Assembly: GCA_030278955.1 (NCBI GenBank)
Contig: JAOANR010000008.1
Span: 36,340,148-36,404,147 of the forward strand
Source: Hygrophila difformis
Taxonomy: Eukaryota; Streptophyta; Magnoliopsida; Lamiales; Acanthaceae
DNA: 64,000 nt
Direction: 5' to 3'
A program made the position numbers and the translations under genes. Positions 20,819 through 30,702 of this stretch are shown here, piece by piece (within the stretch, counting starts at the first letter, position 1; the number at the start of each line of letters is the position of its first letter). The notes beneath the pieces are model-generated. The model made no database searches. It saw only the letters and a list, made by a program, of their open reading frames with translations, and was not told the DNA's origin.

Positions 20819-21463
20819 GCTGTTGCAAGAACAAGAGAGTTTAGATTCTTTTGTTGAAGTATTATGTAATACTTAGGAAATAATTTGACTAAATAAATGG
20901 CGATATCAACAGGTATCAGTTCTGTTGTAACCTGTTAGTATAGGTTGTTGGGGTTTAGCGTATTGTTTGTTGTTATTCGGGGTTGGTTCTACTTACTGCT
21001 TTGTTTTTGTTTTGTTTATTATTATCATTTTTTTTTTGTGAACAGTAACCTGTTCAGGGTTTTTTTTTTTTTTTAGACCCTAGGGTCCAGGGTTTAGGGT
21101 CTAGGGTTTAGGGTTGGAGATACCCTTGTCCGATAATTATCTCTATACAAAGTATATTTATATATATATATACTACTTGTTTTTTTTTTTTTTTTTTTTA
21201 GTTGTTATCTATAGGTCATTGATTATTATTAACTTGTTCGTTTGTTGATCGGGTTTTAGTAGGGTATTTGAAGAGAAATAATTTAATTAAAATGTAAGGA
21301 ATACTTTAAATATAGTTGTATAAAATAAATGCTTGTAGATTTATTACTCAAGAGAAAATTTTTCAGCTGATTACAAGCATTCGTAACAGGAATGAAATAG
21401 TAGTACTGGTACTAATTTGAAAAAAAGAATATAGATAGTAGTGCATCAGTATGGGTTCCAAGT
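20819..21463. other. Y spacer between extra ORF and gag
   Basis: No ORF of note. It has T runs on the plus strand and a short degenerate TTTAGGG-like patch at about 21075-21115, too short and irregular to call telomeric. Confidence 0.5.
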
Positions 21464-21850
21464 CTAGAGGGTATGGGTAGGTACATCCTCGATGGGATCG
21501 TCCTCGTCGCTGGATACGTCAATAGCAATGGGTGTCCCCACCGGGCTCGGGCTCGGAGGAAATATGTCAGCCTCTAGGCCTAGCAGCTCAGCTGCTAAGT
21601 GTCCTAATTGCATCATCCGTTCGTTGTCCTTGTTTTGGAGTGTGACCACTTGGGTTTGGAGTTTGGCGACTTGGGCCTTGAGTTGGGTTATTTCCTGATG
21701 GTCAGCTTCCCTAAGATGTCTCAAATAGTCCACGTTATTCTCTAGGTGCCCCACTCGAGCCTTGAAGTGATTGACATGCTGTTGGGATTCGAGGTATGCG
21801 TTGGTCAGTTTCATCATCAGATTAGTCATGTTCGCGTTGGGTTCGGCCAT
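21464..21850 (-). CDS. Extra coiled-coil ORF of Y, upstream of gag
   Basis: 128 codons from ATG 21850, about 450 bp after the primer site and in the same orientation as gag. About 90% identical to the X1 and X2 versions: coiled coil (residues about 5-95), PPSPSPVGTP hinge, acidic tail DVSSDEDDPIED and three extra C-terminal residues. Its presence in the gag-pol-bearing member shows it belongs to the family rather than being acquired by X. It has no similarity I recognise to gag, envelope or movement proteins. An accessory role is inference. Confidence 0.75.
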   Translation of the reverse strand: MAEPNANMTNLMMKLTNAYLESQQHVNHFKARVGHLENNVDYLRHLREADHQEITQLKAQVAKLQTQVVTLQNKDNERMMQLGHLAAELLGLEADIFPPSPSPVGTPIAIDVSSDEDDPIEDVPTHTL

Positions 21851-22295
21851 CTAATGTCAACAAGGAGGTTAGAGTTAGAGTAGGTTTCGAATAAAAGTTA
21901 GGATATGCGGGAATTTAAATCTACATGAATATGCACATGCAATCCCCCCAAAAATTAATCTTAGTGTATTTTTAAATTTAATCATGGGAAAAATAAGTTG
22001 GGCCTATATTGGGCCAAAATAATAGTTTGGACTTTAAAAAGTAAAAACATGGGTATTGGGTCGAAATGGTTGGGCTTAAAATAAATAATTACAAATATTG
22101 GGTCAAAATAATTTAACCCCCTTTTGGGCTCAAAATATTATATTACTTGGGTAAGAAAATTTTTGGGCTCAAATTTTGGGCTTAAATAATAGTACTAGTA
22201 GTCTTAAGAATAATAATGATAATAATAAATTTAGAAATAATACTTAGTTCAAAATATTTTAAAATAAAAATAGTAGTAGCTTCAAAATATTCCGG
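21851..22295. other. Y leader between primer site and extra ORF
   Basis: AT-rich on both strands with repeated GGGCTTAAA-like motifs. The counterpart follows the primer site in X1 and X2. No coding signal. Confidence 0.5.
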
Positions 22296-22307
22296 GCTCT
22301 GATACCA
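22296..22307 (-). other. Y primer-binding site
   Basis: GCTCTGATACCA on the plus strand, i.e. TGGTATCAGAGC on the minus strand, three bases from the LTR end at 22311. Complementary to initiator tRNA-Met. It sets the minus orientation of Y. Confidence 0.9.
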
Positions 22308-22522
22308 ACTTGTAACACCCCGGATTTGATAACCCAGGCCGGGATGTCACCGCCACATCTCTCTAGCAAGACACGGACTCTCCGAGCTTGCCAAAGAGAT
22401 GCAAGGCTATAGGTATTGCAAAAAGATTTAACACAAGTCCGGAATCTATGTAAAAATAATAAGTGTCATCCACACATATAGTAGTAAATATATATTACAG
22501 CGGAAAAATGTAAATGGGCCGA

Positions 22523-23392
22523 TGCCGTGAAAATCCGGATCAAACCGAATTTAATTCCGGATCAAATAGGGGTCACCGGAAAGTCACCGGAATTTCACCG
22601 GACAGTCGCCGGAGCACTGCTGGAATATTACCGGAATTCTGTCAGGCCGAAAATGAATGGACTTGGATTATTTGATTGGGGGATAACACTTGGGCCAAGC
22701 CAACAAAGAGTCCAAGGGTTATTTGAACAAGCCCAACTACCCTTACCATTTAAATTAAGTCAAAGCCCAATCCACTCCAACATTACTCCCAACCCATTTC
22801 CACAGCATCCCAGCAGGCACATAATAATTAATTCTCCACCTATGGGACCGTTACTCCCGTCCCTTGCTACGCGAGGCCCCGAAGTATGCTCTTCCAAGTG
22901 TATGTGTCGCTAGTCTCACCATGCATTCTGTTGCTTCGCGAAAAATTTCCCTACTTTTCAACACTTGTTTAATTGTCTAGGGTTGCTTAATTAATATTGC
23001 TAGTTGCTTAATTTAGTGTATTTTGGCTAGACTTTGGGAACTCTATATATATGGGTTCCCTCATTTTGTAAGACCATCTTTGAATTAATATTATTGTGTG
23101 AGAACATCTCTCTCTCTTTTATTATCAAAGATCATTGAGAGCTTGGGGAAGCCTAAAATCCCATTGAGTCAAAAACTCAAACCCAACTTGTGTTTAGCTT
23201 GAGCTAAGTGCACTATTTTGGTTTCTTGAAGCAAAACCAAAATCGATTCACCTTGTTTTGGAGCATTGGAAGAGGTGGGGAAACTCTAGGTTTTTACACC
23301 TCAAAAGTGCATCTATTGTGAGGTAGCGTCCCTATCCATTATTTTAGTGTTCATGCTATTGATATCATTGAGAGATCCATGGCATCAATAAT
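22523..23392 (+). repeat. G 5' LTR
   Basis: Starts TGCCGTGAAAATCC and ends ...GGCATCAATA, just before the primer site; the last two or three bases are uncertain. It includes a TATATATATGG motif near 23045 and CT repeats near 23110. The frame 22527-22913 is the LTR copy of the ORF tail and has no start of its own. Confidence 0.85.
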
Positions 23393-23393
23393 T

Positions 23394-23405
23394 TGGTATC
23401 AGAGC
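23394..23405 (+). other. G primer-binding site
   Basis: TGGTATCAGAGC, complementary to initiator tRNA-Met, directly after the 5' LTR. Confidence 0.9.
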
Positions 23406-25203
23406 TACTCATTGATTCAATAGCTTTTAAAATCTCAAAAAAAAAAAAAAAAAAAGAGCTTATTGTTCTTGTTCTTGTTTATCCACTTCACATACCACCA
23501 CTCCCCATTTGGAACCACCGTTCCATTTGGCAACCCAAATCATCCATTTCCTAGGGGTTATAATGCCCAAATTTCTCCAAATCTCCATCCTTCACCAAAA
23601 ATCCATTCAAAAGCCTCAAAACTAGGTTTCTGGTTACTGTTCACGTTCAGCCATTTTGATCCTTTGAAAATTTTTGTAATCTGACTTCGGATTTGGATTC
23701 CTTGTGTCGATTACATAAAGATTCATATAAGGTTTGAAATTTTTGGCCAAGAGATGCATTTTCTATGAATTTTTCAAAGTTTTGGACATTATTTCTCAAA
23801 AACATGTGTCCAGCCACTGTTTTGCCCATTTCCGAGAATTTCAACCATGGTTTTGGAAATCTAAGCTCATAATCTTCATCTACATCTCAAGAGCTTTCCA
23901 ACCATATATTGTTTGTCCATTTTGGCTAAGGTTTGAGCAATCTACCATTTTCTTCTTCATAAACCCTATTTTGTGTTCTTGCTCAAATCTTGATGTTCAT
24001 TGCTTGTGTTGGTTCTAAAAGCATATATTATTGGTTTAAAGTGTTAATTAGACATCATTGTGTCAAATTTCGAGAGTGTTGAGTGTCTATTGAGTGTTTT
24101 GGGTTAAATTTTGGTTTAGGGTTTTGTTGAATGTTCTTCATGTTCTTGGGTGTTCTTCAAACCTTCATCCCATCTTCAACCAACATTCAAGTGTGTTCTT
24201 GGTGGTGACCTTTTGATCCATTTGAGTATTACCAAGGGTGTTAAGGGACACAAGCTGCTGAAATTGGACAAGGACGTACGACTTCATTAATTGTGAGGAA
24301 AAGGACGTGTACCTTGACTGAGTTGGTTTTAAAAATCCCAAATAATTTCCTGAATTGGTGGCTACATGCAAAAGGGGATTCAAGAGGAGGAACACGTTGT
24401 TGGTTTCATTAAAGGTAATAAGACAAGAGAATTGTCCCTCCATGCGAATTGAGAAACGGGCAAGAACGAAAGGAATTTGAAAATTGGAGTTACCAATTTC
24501 TGTGGGACCCACCCGTTTATTTTGATAAAAAAAAAAAAAAGAGAAAGAAAGAAAACGTGGGACAAAGAAGAGATTGGGCCATTTCAACAATTGGTCCTAG
24601 CAATTCAACAAGTGGGTCTTGATTAAATTTGGGTAGATTAAATTTGATTTAATTTAGTTGATCAATCATTTTTATTGTTCAATTGATTAAATTAAATTGG
24701 GAATATTTGTGTGAGGCATATATTGTATGTGTTTCCGAGTGTTTTTATTTGTGAGGTTTTAATTTCTCACTTTTAAATTTGTTTGAGAGTTTTTGTTTGT
24801 GAGATTTTTATTTTTCACTTCTAAATAGTGAGGAATCGAAATCCCTGAACACTAACTAATTAAAACTTGGAACCATAAATTTGTGCTTGATTGATCACAC
24901 ACAAGCTATCATTTTCCTAGATTGAGTCGAGCATTGCATTTTGTTTCTTGCCTTGCGCGTCACCCTATTTCTTGATAGAGTCGAGCATCGCATTTTGCAT
25001 TCGTGCTTTGCGCGTCTTATCCATCTTTTCCCTAATCTTCCTAAGCTCCTTACTTGGTGAATTTATTTGGAAAACTTCGGAACCAAGCTGTGCCTGAACT
25101 CAAGACATCCGACACAGAGGTTTGAGTTTAGTGAGGTTCCACCCAAAAATATTTTATTTTATTTTCCTAACTTTTTATACATATATTGGAATATTCTTCT
25201 GAG
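23406..25203 (+). other. Long leader of G, no ORF
   Basis: About 1.8 kb of AT-rich sequence with no supported frame. Near its end a ~57-bp unit is tandemly duplicated (about 24918-25018; GAGTCGAGCAT, GCATTTTG, TTGCGCGTC in each unit). It may hold packaging signals, which is inference. Confidence 0.55.
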
Positions 25204-27924
25204 ATGGCAGGAACTGATATTGCTGAGCTGATGAACTTTTTGAAGAGCATGAAGCAGGACTTTGAAGCTAAATTTGAAAATCTTGATGGAAAATTTGTGA
25301 GCCTCGGAAGCAAATTTGATGCTTTAAGCGAAGAATTTTCAGGTCACAAGAAACAAGTGAGCAACAAAATTGCAAAGGAAAATCTCAATCTCTCTTCAGA
25401 GCTGCACGGAAAATTGCATAAAGTTACCACTGATGGTCAGAAAAATCTTGAGAGTTCCATGCTGAAGATAGATCAGAAAATTGGCGAAGTTACTGATGAC
25501 TTCGAAGGAAAATTGGATCAACTTGCCCTGGATTTTGAAAGAGCTTTGAACGTGCAAGTAGATCACCGCATGGGAATTTTATCTGCTAAGTTGGATGGAA
25601 AGATGGAATATCTTGCTGAGGAATTGGAGCAACAGACCACTGAGCTCCAAGAGCACATTATTGTTTCCACCACTATAGCTGAAGTCCGGATGGATGCAAC
25701 TGCATCGCTTTTCAAGAAATTTGTTCAGGACTTTACTGAGAAGAATGATCAGAAGCTAATGGAAAAAGTCAAGAAGTTATTCTGTCAAGCTGAAAAGAAT
25801 TTGGCTGAGAAAATGGAAGACAGAATTGAAGAAGCAACAGGCCACATAGAAGGAAAACTGGAGTATGACACTGGTCAAATGAAGGAACAATTGGAAGAAT
25901 TCATGAAGGAGTTCATGGAAAATTTAGGAACTCCTATGGAAGAATTTTCTGAGAAAGTGAGCACTGAGATTAAGGAATTAGCTGAAAAATTCCAAAGTCG
26001 GTTAGAATTGGTGGTAGAAGAACTAGAGCACAAGATTCAGTCTCCACAAGAAATCTATGATCAAGTTGCAACAACTGTCAAGGATGAACTGAGAAACACT
26101 TTGGACATCCAGATCGCCGATATTCTTGAAGAAGAATTTGGAATTAAAAAGCAGATCAGGAAATCAAATAATCAGAAAGCTAAAGTCCAGAAGAAGGTAG
26201 AACTGGTCGCCCCTGTTTCAGATTGGAAGAAAGAGTATAAGGAAAGTGCAATTCCTACTATCATTGAGAAAAAGAATGACGAGGATCCATGCAAGTATTG
26301 CTCATGTCCGTGGCACAAAATCGATTATTGTTGGCAGAAATCATTGGATGAATGGGACGACGAGAACAAAGCTAAAGTGAAGAAACATAGAGCTGAAAGA
26401 GAGAAACAAAGAGCTGAAATGGAGAAACTCGCCAAGCAAAGAGCAACTGAATTGGAAAGACTCACTCCATATTGTGAATACTGTTCGGAAAAGGGGCATG
26501 ACACTAAAGGCTGTTTGACTAAGCTGATTGATATGCTTAGTGCCCATCATGAACGAGAAGATCTTGCCAAAGGACCACAGGCTCCGTCGAACAATGCACT
26601 AAGTTATGCTGACGTCCTCAAAGCTGGCAGTTCAAATTCCAAAGGGAAGGAAAAGATTATTGAAGTAAGCGACCATGAAGAAGAAGATCCTGAAGCAATC
26701 TACATCCAAGAAGATGGTCGCCAACTCTCTAATTTTGTGGCCACCCGAACTCCTAAATCACTCAAAGGAGTTGACCACCCCCGCATCGACTTAGAAGAAA
26801 GGGAGAATTTATTCCATTGCCACTGTGAAATTCTTGATAATTTAGCCTCCTTAATAGTGGACAGTGGAAGTTGTTCTAATGTTGTAAGCTTGTATGTTGT
26901 CCGCAGATTGGGACTACAGACTGAGGACCATGAACGACTATACCATTTACAATGGGTCAGCGATTGCGGAGTTGTCAAGATAAGCAGACGAGCACGAGTG
27001 CCCATCGCAATCGGGTCCTACAGTGAAGAAATATTGTGTGATGTGGTTCCGATGAACACATGTCATATTCTCTTAGGACGCCCATGGATGTTTGATAAAG
27101 ATGTTATTTATCAAGGGCGAGCCAATTTGATCACATTCACACACGAGCAGAAGAAGTATATAATTAAATCGCTATCTCCAAAAACTGTGCAAATTGATCG
27201 TGAAAAATTATTGGAGAATATGCGAAGAGAAGGAGAAGCTCACAAGAAGGCTATAGCTGAGAATGCCAGAATCAAGAAGCAGTCTTCTAGCAAAACTGCT
27301 AAGCAGGCTACTGAGAGCCCTTCAAAAATTTGTTCTTTAATTTTTCATCATTCTGAAAATTTTTCTGAATTTAATCATGGTACTACATCTAACTTCCTTA
27401 ATTTTTCTACAGGTAACCATGAAGATCAAGATGAAAATTCTCTGGACAAATTAGATCAGAGTTATGTGGATGATCATACCGCCATGACTTCTTTTTCAGC
27501 TTTGGAGACCAAAGCTTTTCAAGGGGGAGAGGATGCCGTGAAAATCCGGATCAAACCGAATTTAATTCCGGATCAAATAGGGGTCACCGGAAAGTCACCG
27601 GAATTTCACCGGACAGTCGCCGGAGCACTGCTGGAATATTACCGGAATTCTGTCAGGCCGAAAATGAATGGACTTGGATTATTTGATTGGGGGATAACAC
27701 TTGGGCCAAGCCAACAAAGAGTCCAAGGGTTATTTGAACAAGCCCAACTACCCTTACCATTTAAATTAAGTCAAAGCCCAATCCACTCCAACATTACTCC
27801 CAACCCATTTCCACAGCATCCCAGCAGGCACATAATAATTAATTCTCCACCTATGGGACCGTTACTCCCGTCCCTTGCTACGCGAGGCCCCGAAGTATGC
27901 TCTTCCAAGTGTATGTGTCGCTAG
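25204..27924 (+). CDS. gag-pro: Gag-protease polyprotein of G, ending inside the 3' LTR
   Basis: 906 codons from ATG 25204; the frame is open six codons further but only to a TTG. Residues about 20-325 are a long Lys/Glu-rich coiled coil in place of a typical capsid fold. Two CCHC knuckles follow (CKYCSCPWHKIDYC near 363 and CEYCSEKGHDTKGC near 424), then an aspartic protease (VDSGSCSNVV near 552, ILLGRPW near 623). After a Lys/Glu-rich tail the frame crosses the polypurine tract and takes about 130 codons from the LTR, ending at 27924. Pol is absent. In CRM-group elements the pol frame also overlaps the 3' LTR, so this tail may be a remnant of that layout. The open frame and young LTRs suggest a functional protein; mobilisation in trans is inference. 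Confidence 0.82.
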   Translation: MAGTDIAELMNFLKSMKQDFEAKFENLDGKFVSLGSKFDALSEEFSGHKKQVSNKIAKENLNLSSELHGKLHKVTTDGQKNLESSMLKIDQKIGEVTDDFEGKLDQLALDFERALNVQVDHRMGILSAKLDGKMEYLAEELEQQTTELQEHIIVSTTIAEVRMDATASLFKKFVQDFTEKNDQKLMEKVKKLFCQAEKNLAEKMEDRIEEATGHIEGKLEYDTGQMKEQLEEFMKEFMENLGTPMEEFSEKVSTEIKELAEKFQSRLELVVEELEHKIQSPQEIYDQVATTVKDELRNTLDIQIADILEEEFGIKKQIRKSNNQKAKVQKKVELVAPVSDWKKEYKESAIPTIIEKKNDEDPCKYCSCPWHKIDYCWQKSLDEWDDENKAKVKKHRAEREKQRAEMEKLAKQRATELERLTPYCEYCSEKGHDTKGCLTKLIDMLSAHHEREDLAKGPQAPSNNALSYADVLKAGSSNSKGKEKIIEVSDHEEEDPEAIYIQEDGRQLSNFVATRTPKSLKGVDHPRIDLEERENLFHCHCEILDNLASLIVDSGSCSNVVSLYVVRRLGLQTEDHERLYHLQWVSDCGVVKISRRARVPIAIGSYSEEILCDVVPMNTCHILLGRPWMFDKDVIYQGRANLITFTHEQKKYIIKSLSPKTVQIDREKLLENMRREGEAHKKAIAENARIKKQSSSKTAKQATESPSKICSLIFHHSENFSEFNHGTTSNFLNFSTGNHEDQDENSLDKLDQSYVDDHTAMTSFSALETKAFQGGEDAVKIRIKPNLIPDQIGVTGKSPEFHRTVAGALLEYYRNSVRPKMNGLGLFDWGITLGPSQQRVQGLFEQAQLPLPFKLSQSPIHSNITPNPFPQHPSRHIIINSPPMGPLLPSLATRGPEVCSSKCMCR
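27521..27533 (+). other. G polypurine tract, inside the ORF
   Basis: AAGGGGGAGAGGA immediately before the TG of the 3' LTR at 27534. It is read in frame as Gly-Gly-Glu of the polyprotein. Confidence 0.85.
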
Positions 27925-28406
27925 TCTCACCATGCATTCTGTTGCTTCGCGACAAATTTCCCTACTTTTCAACACTTGTGTAATTGTCTAGGGTTGCTTA
28001 ATTAATATTGCTAGTTGCTTAATTTAGTGTATTTTGGCTAGACTTTGGGAACTCTATATATATGGGTTCCCTCATTTTGTAAGACCATCTTTGAATTAAT
28101 ATTATTGTGTGAGAACATCTCTCTCTCTCTTTTATTATCAAAGATCATTGAGAGCTTGGGGAAGCCTAAAATCCCATTGAGTCAAAAACTCAAACCCAAC
28201 TTGTGTTTAGCTTGAGCTAAGTGCACTATTTTGGTTTCTTGAAGCAAAACCAAAATCGATTCACCTTGTTTTGGAGCATTGGAAGAGGTGGGGAAACTCT
28301 AGGTTTTTACACCTCAAAAGTGCATCTATTGTGAGGTAGCTTCCCTATCCATTATTTTAGTGTTCATGCTATTGATATCATTGAGAGATCCATGGCATCA
28401 ATTATA
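27534..28406 (+). repeat. G 3' LTR
   Basis: 873 bp, near-identical to 22523-23392, ending CAATTATA before GCCGA. The first 391 bases are coding in the G polyprotein frame. Confidence 0.87.
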
Positions 28407-30677
28407 GCCGACATGGCCAAAACTCGGGGATCACATGCCCGTTATGCAAGTATCGTAAAAAGCAAATAAACAATGTTTAATAATCCATCCCCAATGCACA
28501 TGCTATGCATCATCTCCGTACTCTGAAATAAAAAGAGAATACAACAATTTTATCAGTATATAAAATACTGAGTAAGTCGATCCTAACATAGCAATAAAGG
28601 GATTTAATTAGATAATTTAAAATTTCACTCCTAACATGCATTCACAAAATTTAAAGGAAATAATAATCTTAATTGTGTATTTATACATGCATCTAATCTA
28701 CAATAATAATTTAGTCATGCCATGAAATTTAAAGACATAATTTAAATGCATAATTTAAAGACATGCAAAAATAAATAAATACTTAAAATCATTAAATCTT
28801 TTATTTCCCCCGTTACGAAACCATTTCTCAGTGTTTTGTATAGCCGGTGATCCGGCGGCCGCAGCCGTGTCGTAAGTATCTTGTATAGCCGGTGATCCGG
28901 CGGCCGCAGCCGTATCTGCCATACCCAGTAACACTCCGGAGCCTCGAGAAATCCATACGGACAACCCGAGAGAGTAGGCCATATATCTCCCGCCAACTGG
29001 CGTAATATTTCATCAAATTCTCTCGTCCATTATAGGCCCGAAGAGAAAAGGCTAGAGGGGCACCCTGCAGAGCACTCACCCTCCACCAAGTATCTCATGT
29101 ATCGTTTAGATTTAATGTATCGGGGTTTTTCAAAAGTGTAGATGTATCGTGTTTCAAATCTTTGACCGTTTGTTTCGAAATTTCAAAACTCTTCGATTTA
29201 AAAGTATCTTGGCGTCACAGTTTGCGCCTTTCTCATTTAAAAATCCGTTTCAAGCCCGAAAATTCTGAAATCTTCACACTTTATGCAAAACACCCTAACG
29301 AACAACTTTCGTGTTTTAACTTTTTCGAAATAAGTTGAGGAAACATGTCAAAAATCGATTTTATCATGCAATCAGAAAACTGTCCGAACTCAGGTTTGAC
29401 ACAGTTCAAAATCTCGACTTTTTAACATATCAAATGGACTCCGAAAATTCTGAAATTTAATATGCACATACTAGACATGATTATCTACAACTTTCATTTA
29501 GATTGTAAAGATCAAATCGGACTAGAAATTATAGAAATAAATTCACTAAGTTCGAACATATTCATAGACAGATTTCCACACGTTTTGTCAAAGCAGTCTC
29601 TTTTCGATGCGATTTAAAATAGCAACCGTTAACGAAAATGGCTGAAATTTTTACACAACCTAGATTTATGTGTTAGGATTAAAAGTCTAGTTTTGAGTTT
29701 TTCGGATTGAATCCTCGAAATATGGGTTTTAGGCCGATTACAGAAACTGCGCAAGATGGGGTTTTTAAGTTCGATTTTTACGTTTCGTTACATTACGCCT
29801 ATACCGGACGCCCCGAAATCACCCGTATTGATATGGAAGGCTCAACTTACAGTGATAGAGAGGTTTGGGTCGTCCTAAGGTCGCTGGCTCGTCCAAAATC
29901 CTACGAACGGATCTCCTCAACGTCAAGCTTCCGACTTTGGCCACGATTTCGAATCGGACGAAGAAATCCAACGTTAGATCAAGTTTTCGGGTTCAAAAAC
30001 TTAAATAGAATTCTAAGAACGACTTACCACAAATTAGAATACAAGGAATCTTGTATTCAACGCCTCCTTCGTCGGTTTTCGTCGCCGGGAAGTGATCGGA
30101 AAGTCGTCGGGAAGTCGCCGGAAAGTGTTTTGGCTTTGGAGAGAGTTGAGAGGGTTTGAGGGTGAATGGTGACTGATGAGAATGGGGGAGAGGCTGCCCT
30201 AGGTCGCCTAAAGGCTTCCCCCTTCGGCCAAAATCCGCTTTCCAAAGTCGGGAGGTCGAATTATGGTAAGAAATCGCCGAAAACGCGCAAGTTGCCAAAA
30301 CCTGTAGGACCACGCGGGGTTGGCGCGCCTTTTAGCCAAACCCCGCCCGGCCAGCGCGCGAGACTCGCCTGGACTGCGGTCCGGGCGGGTCCGTGCGATC
30401 CGATCTGTCGGGTCTTTTCTCCTCTCCTTCGGACTTCTATCCTTCCCCGTTCTCGCGCTCGATTTTTCCGGGTCATTTCCGGATTATGCTTCTCATCATA
30501 AATTTATTCCGTCTCAATTCGATTACGTGCTTGAAATCCTAAGACCGTCGGTTTTGGTCCGTCGGGTTCTAATTCGTCGTCCTTGACTTCCGTGCATTTC
30601 CGCGTCCACGGGTTCTCGGAAACAAAACCTTCTCTCCTATTGGATTAATTCCTATTTTTTTATATTCTAAAATTTAC

Positions 30678-30702
30678 GGGTATTACAGTCTACCCCCCTT
30701 AA
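30678..30702 (-). other. Internal polypurine-tract plus LTR-start signature in the Y LTR
   Basis: On the minus strand: TTAAGGGGGGTA, a short spacer, then TGTAATACCCG, preceded by a GAGGACGAAGTT-like pol end. This is the usual pol-tail/PPT/LTR-start junction of plant chromoviruses, yet it sits 260 bp inside the LTR. It is probably a relic of an earlier LTR boundary. Confidence 0.5.

Larger units (their letters stand above)
22523..28406 (+). mobile_element. G: gag-protease-only LTR element (TR-GAG type)
   Basis: Flanked by GCCGA (22518-22522 and 28407-28411). Two LTRs of about 870 bp, Met primer site, a 1.8-kb leader, one long ORF and a polypurine tract. No reverse transcriptase, RNase H or integrase is present. 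Around five differences between LTRs by eye (about 99.4% identity) make it recent. It would need enzymes from a related chromovirus. The protease resembles those of the CRM/Reina side of the chromoviruses more than Tekay, so its helper is probably not Y. Confidence 0.87.

Noticed and set aside
21075..21115. TTTAGGG-like stretch in Y as telomeric insertion
   Set aside because: Degenerate and very short; fits low-complexity T/G-rich spacer sequence.
27534..28406. G 3' LTR as a separate gene because of its long frame
   Set aside because: The frame is continuous with the upstream polyprotein and has no own start; the 5' LTR copy of it lacks one too.
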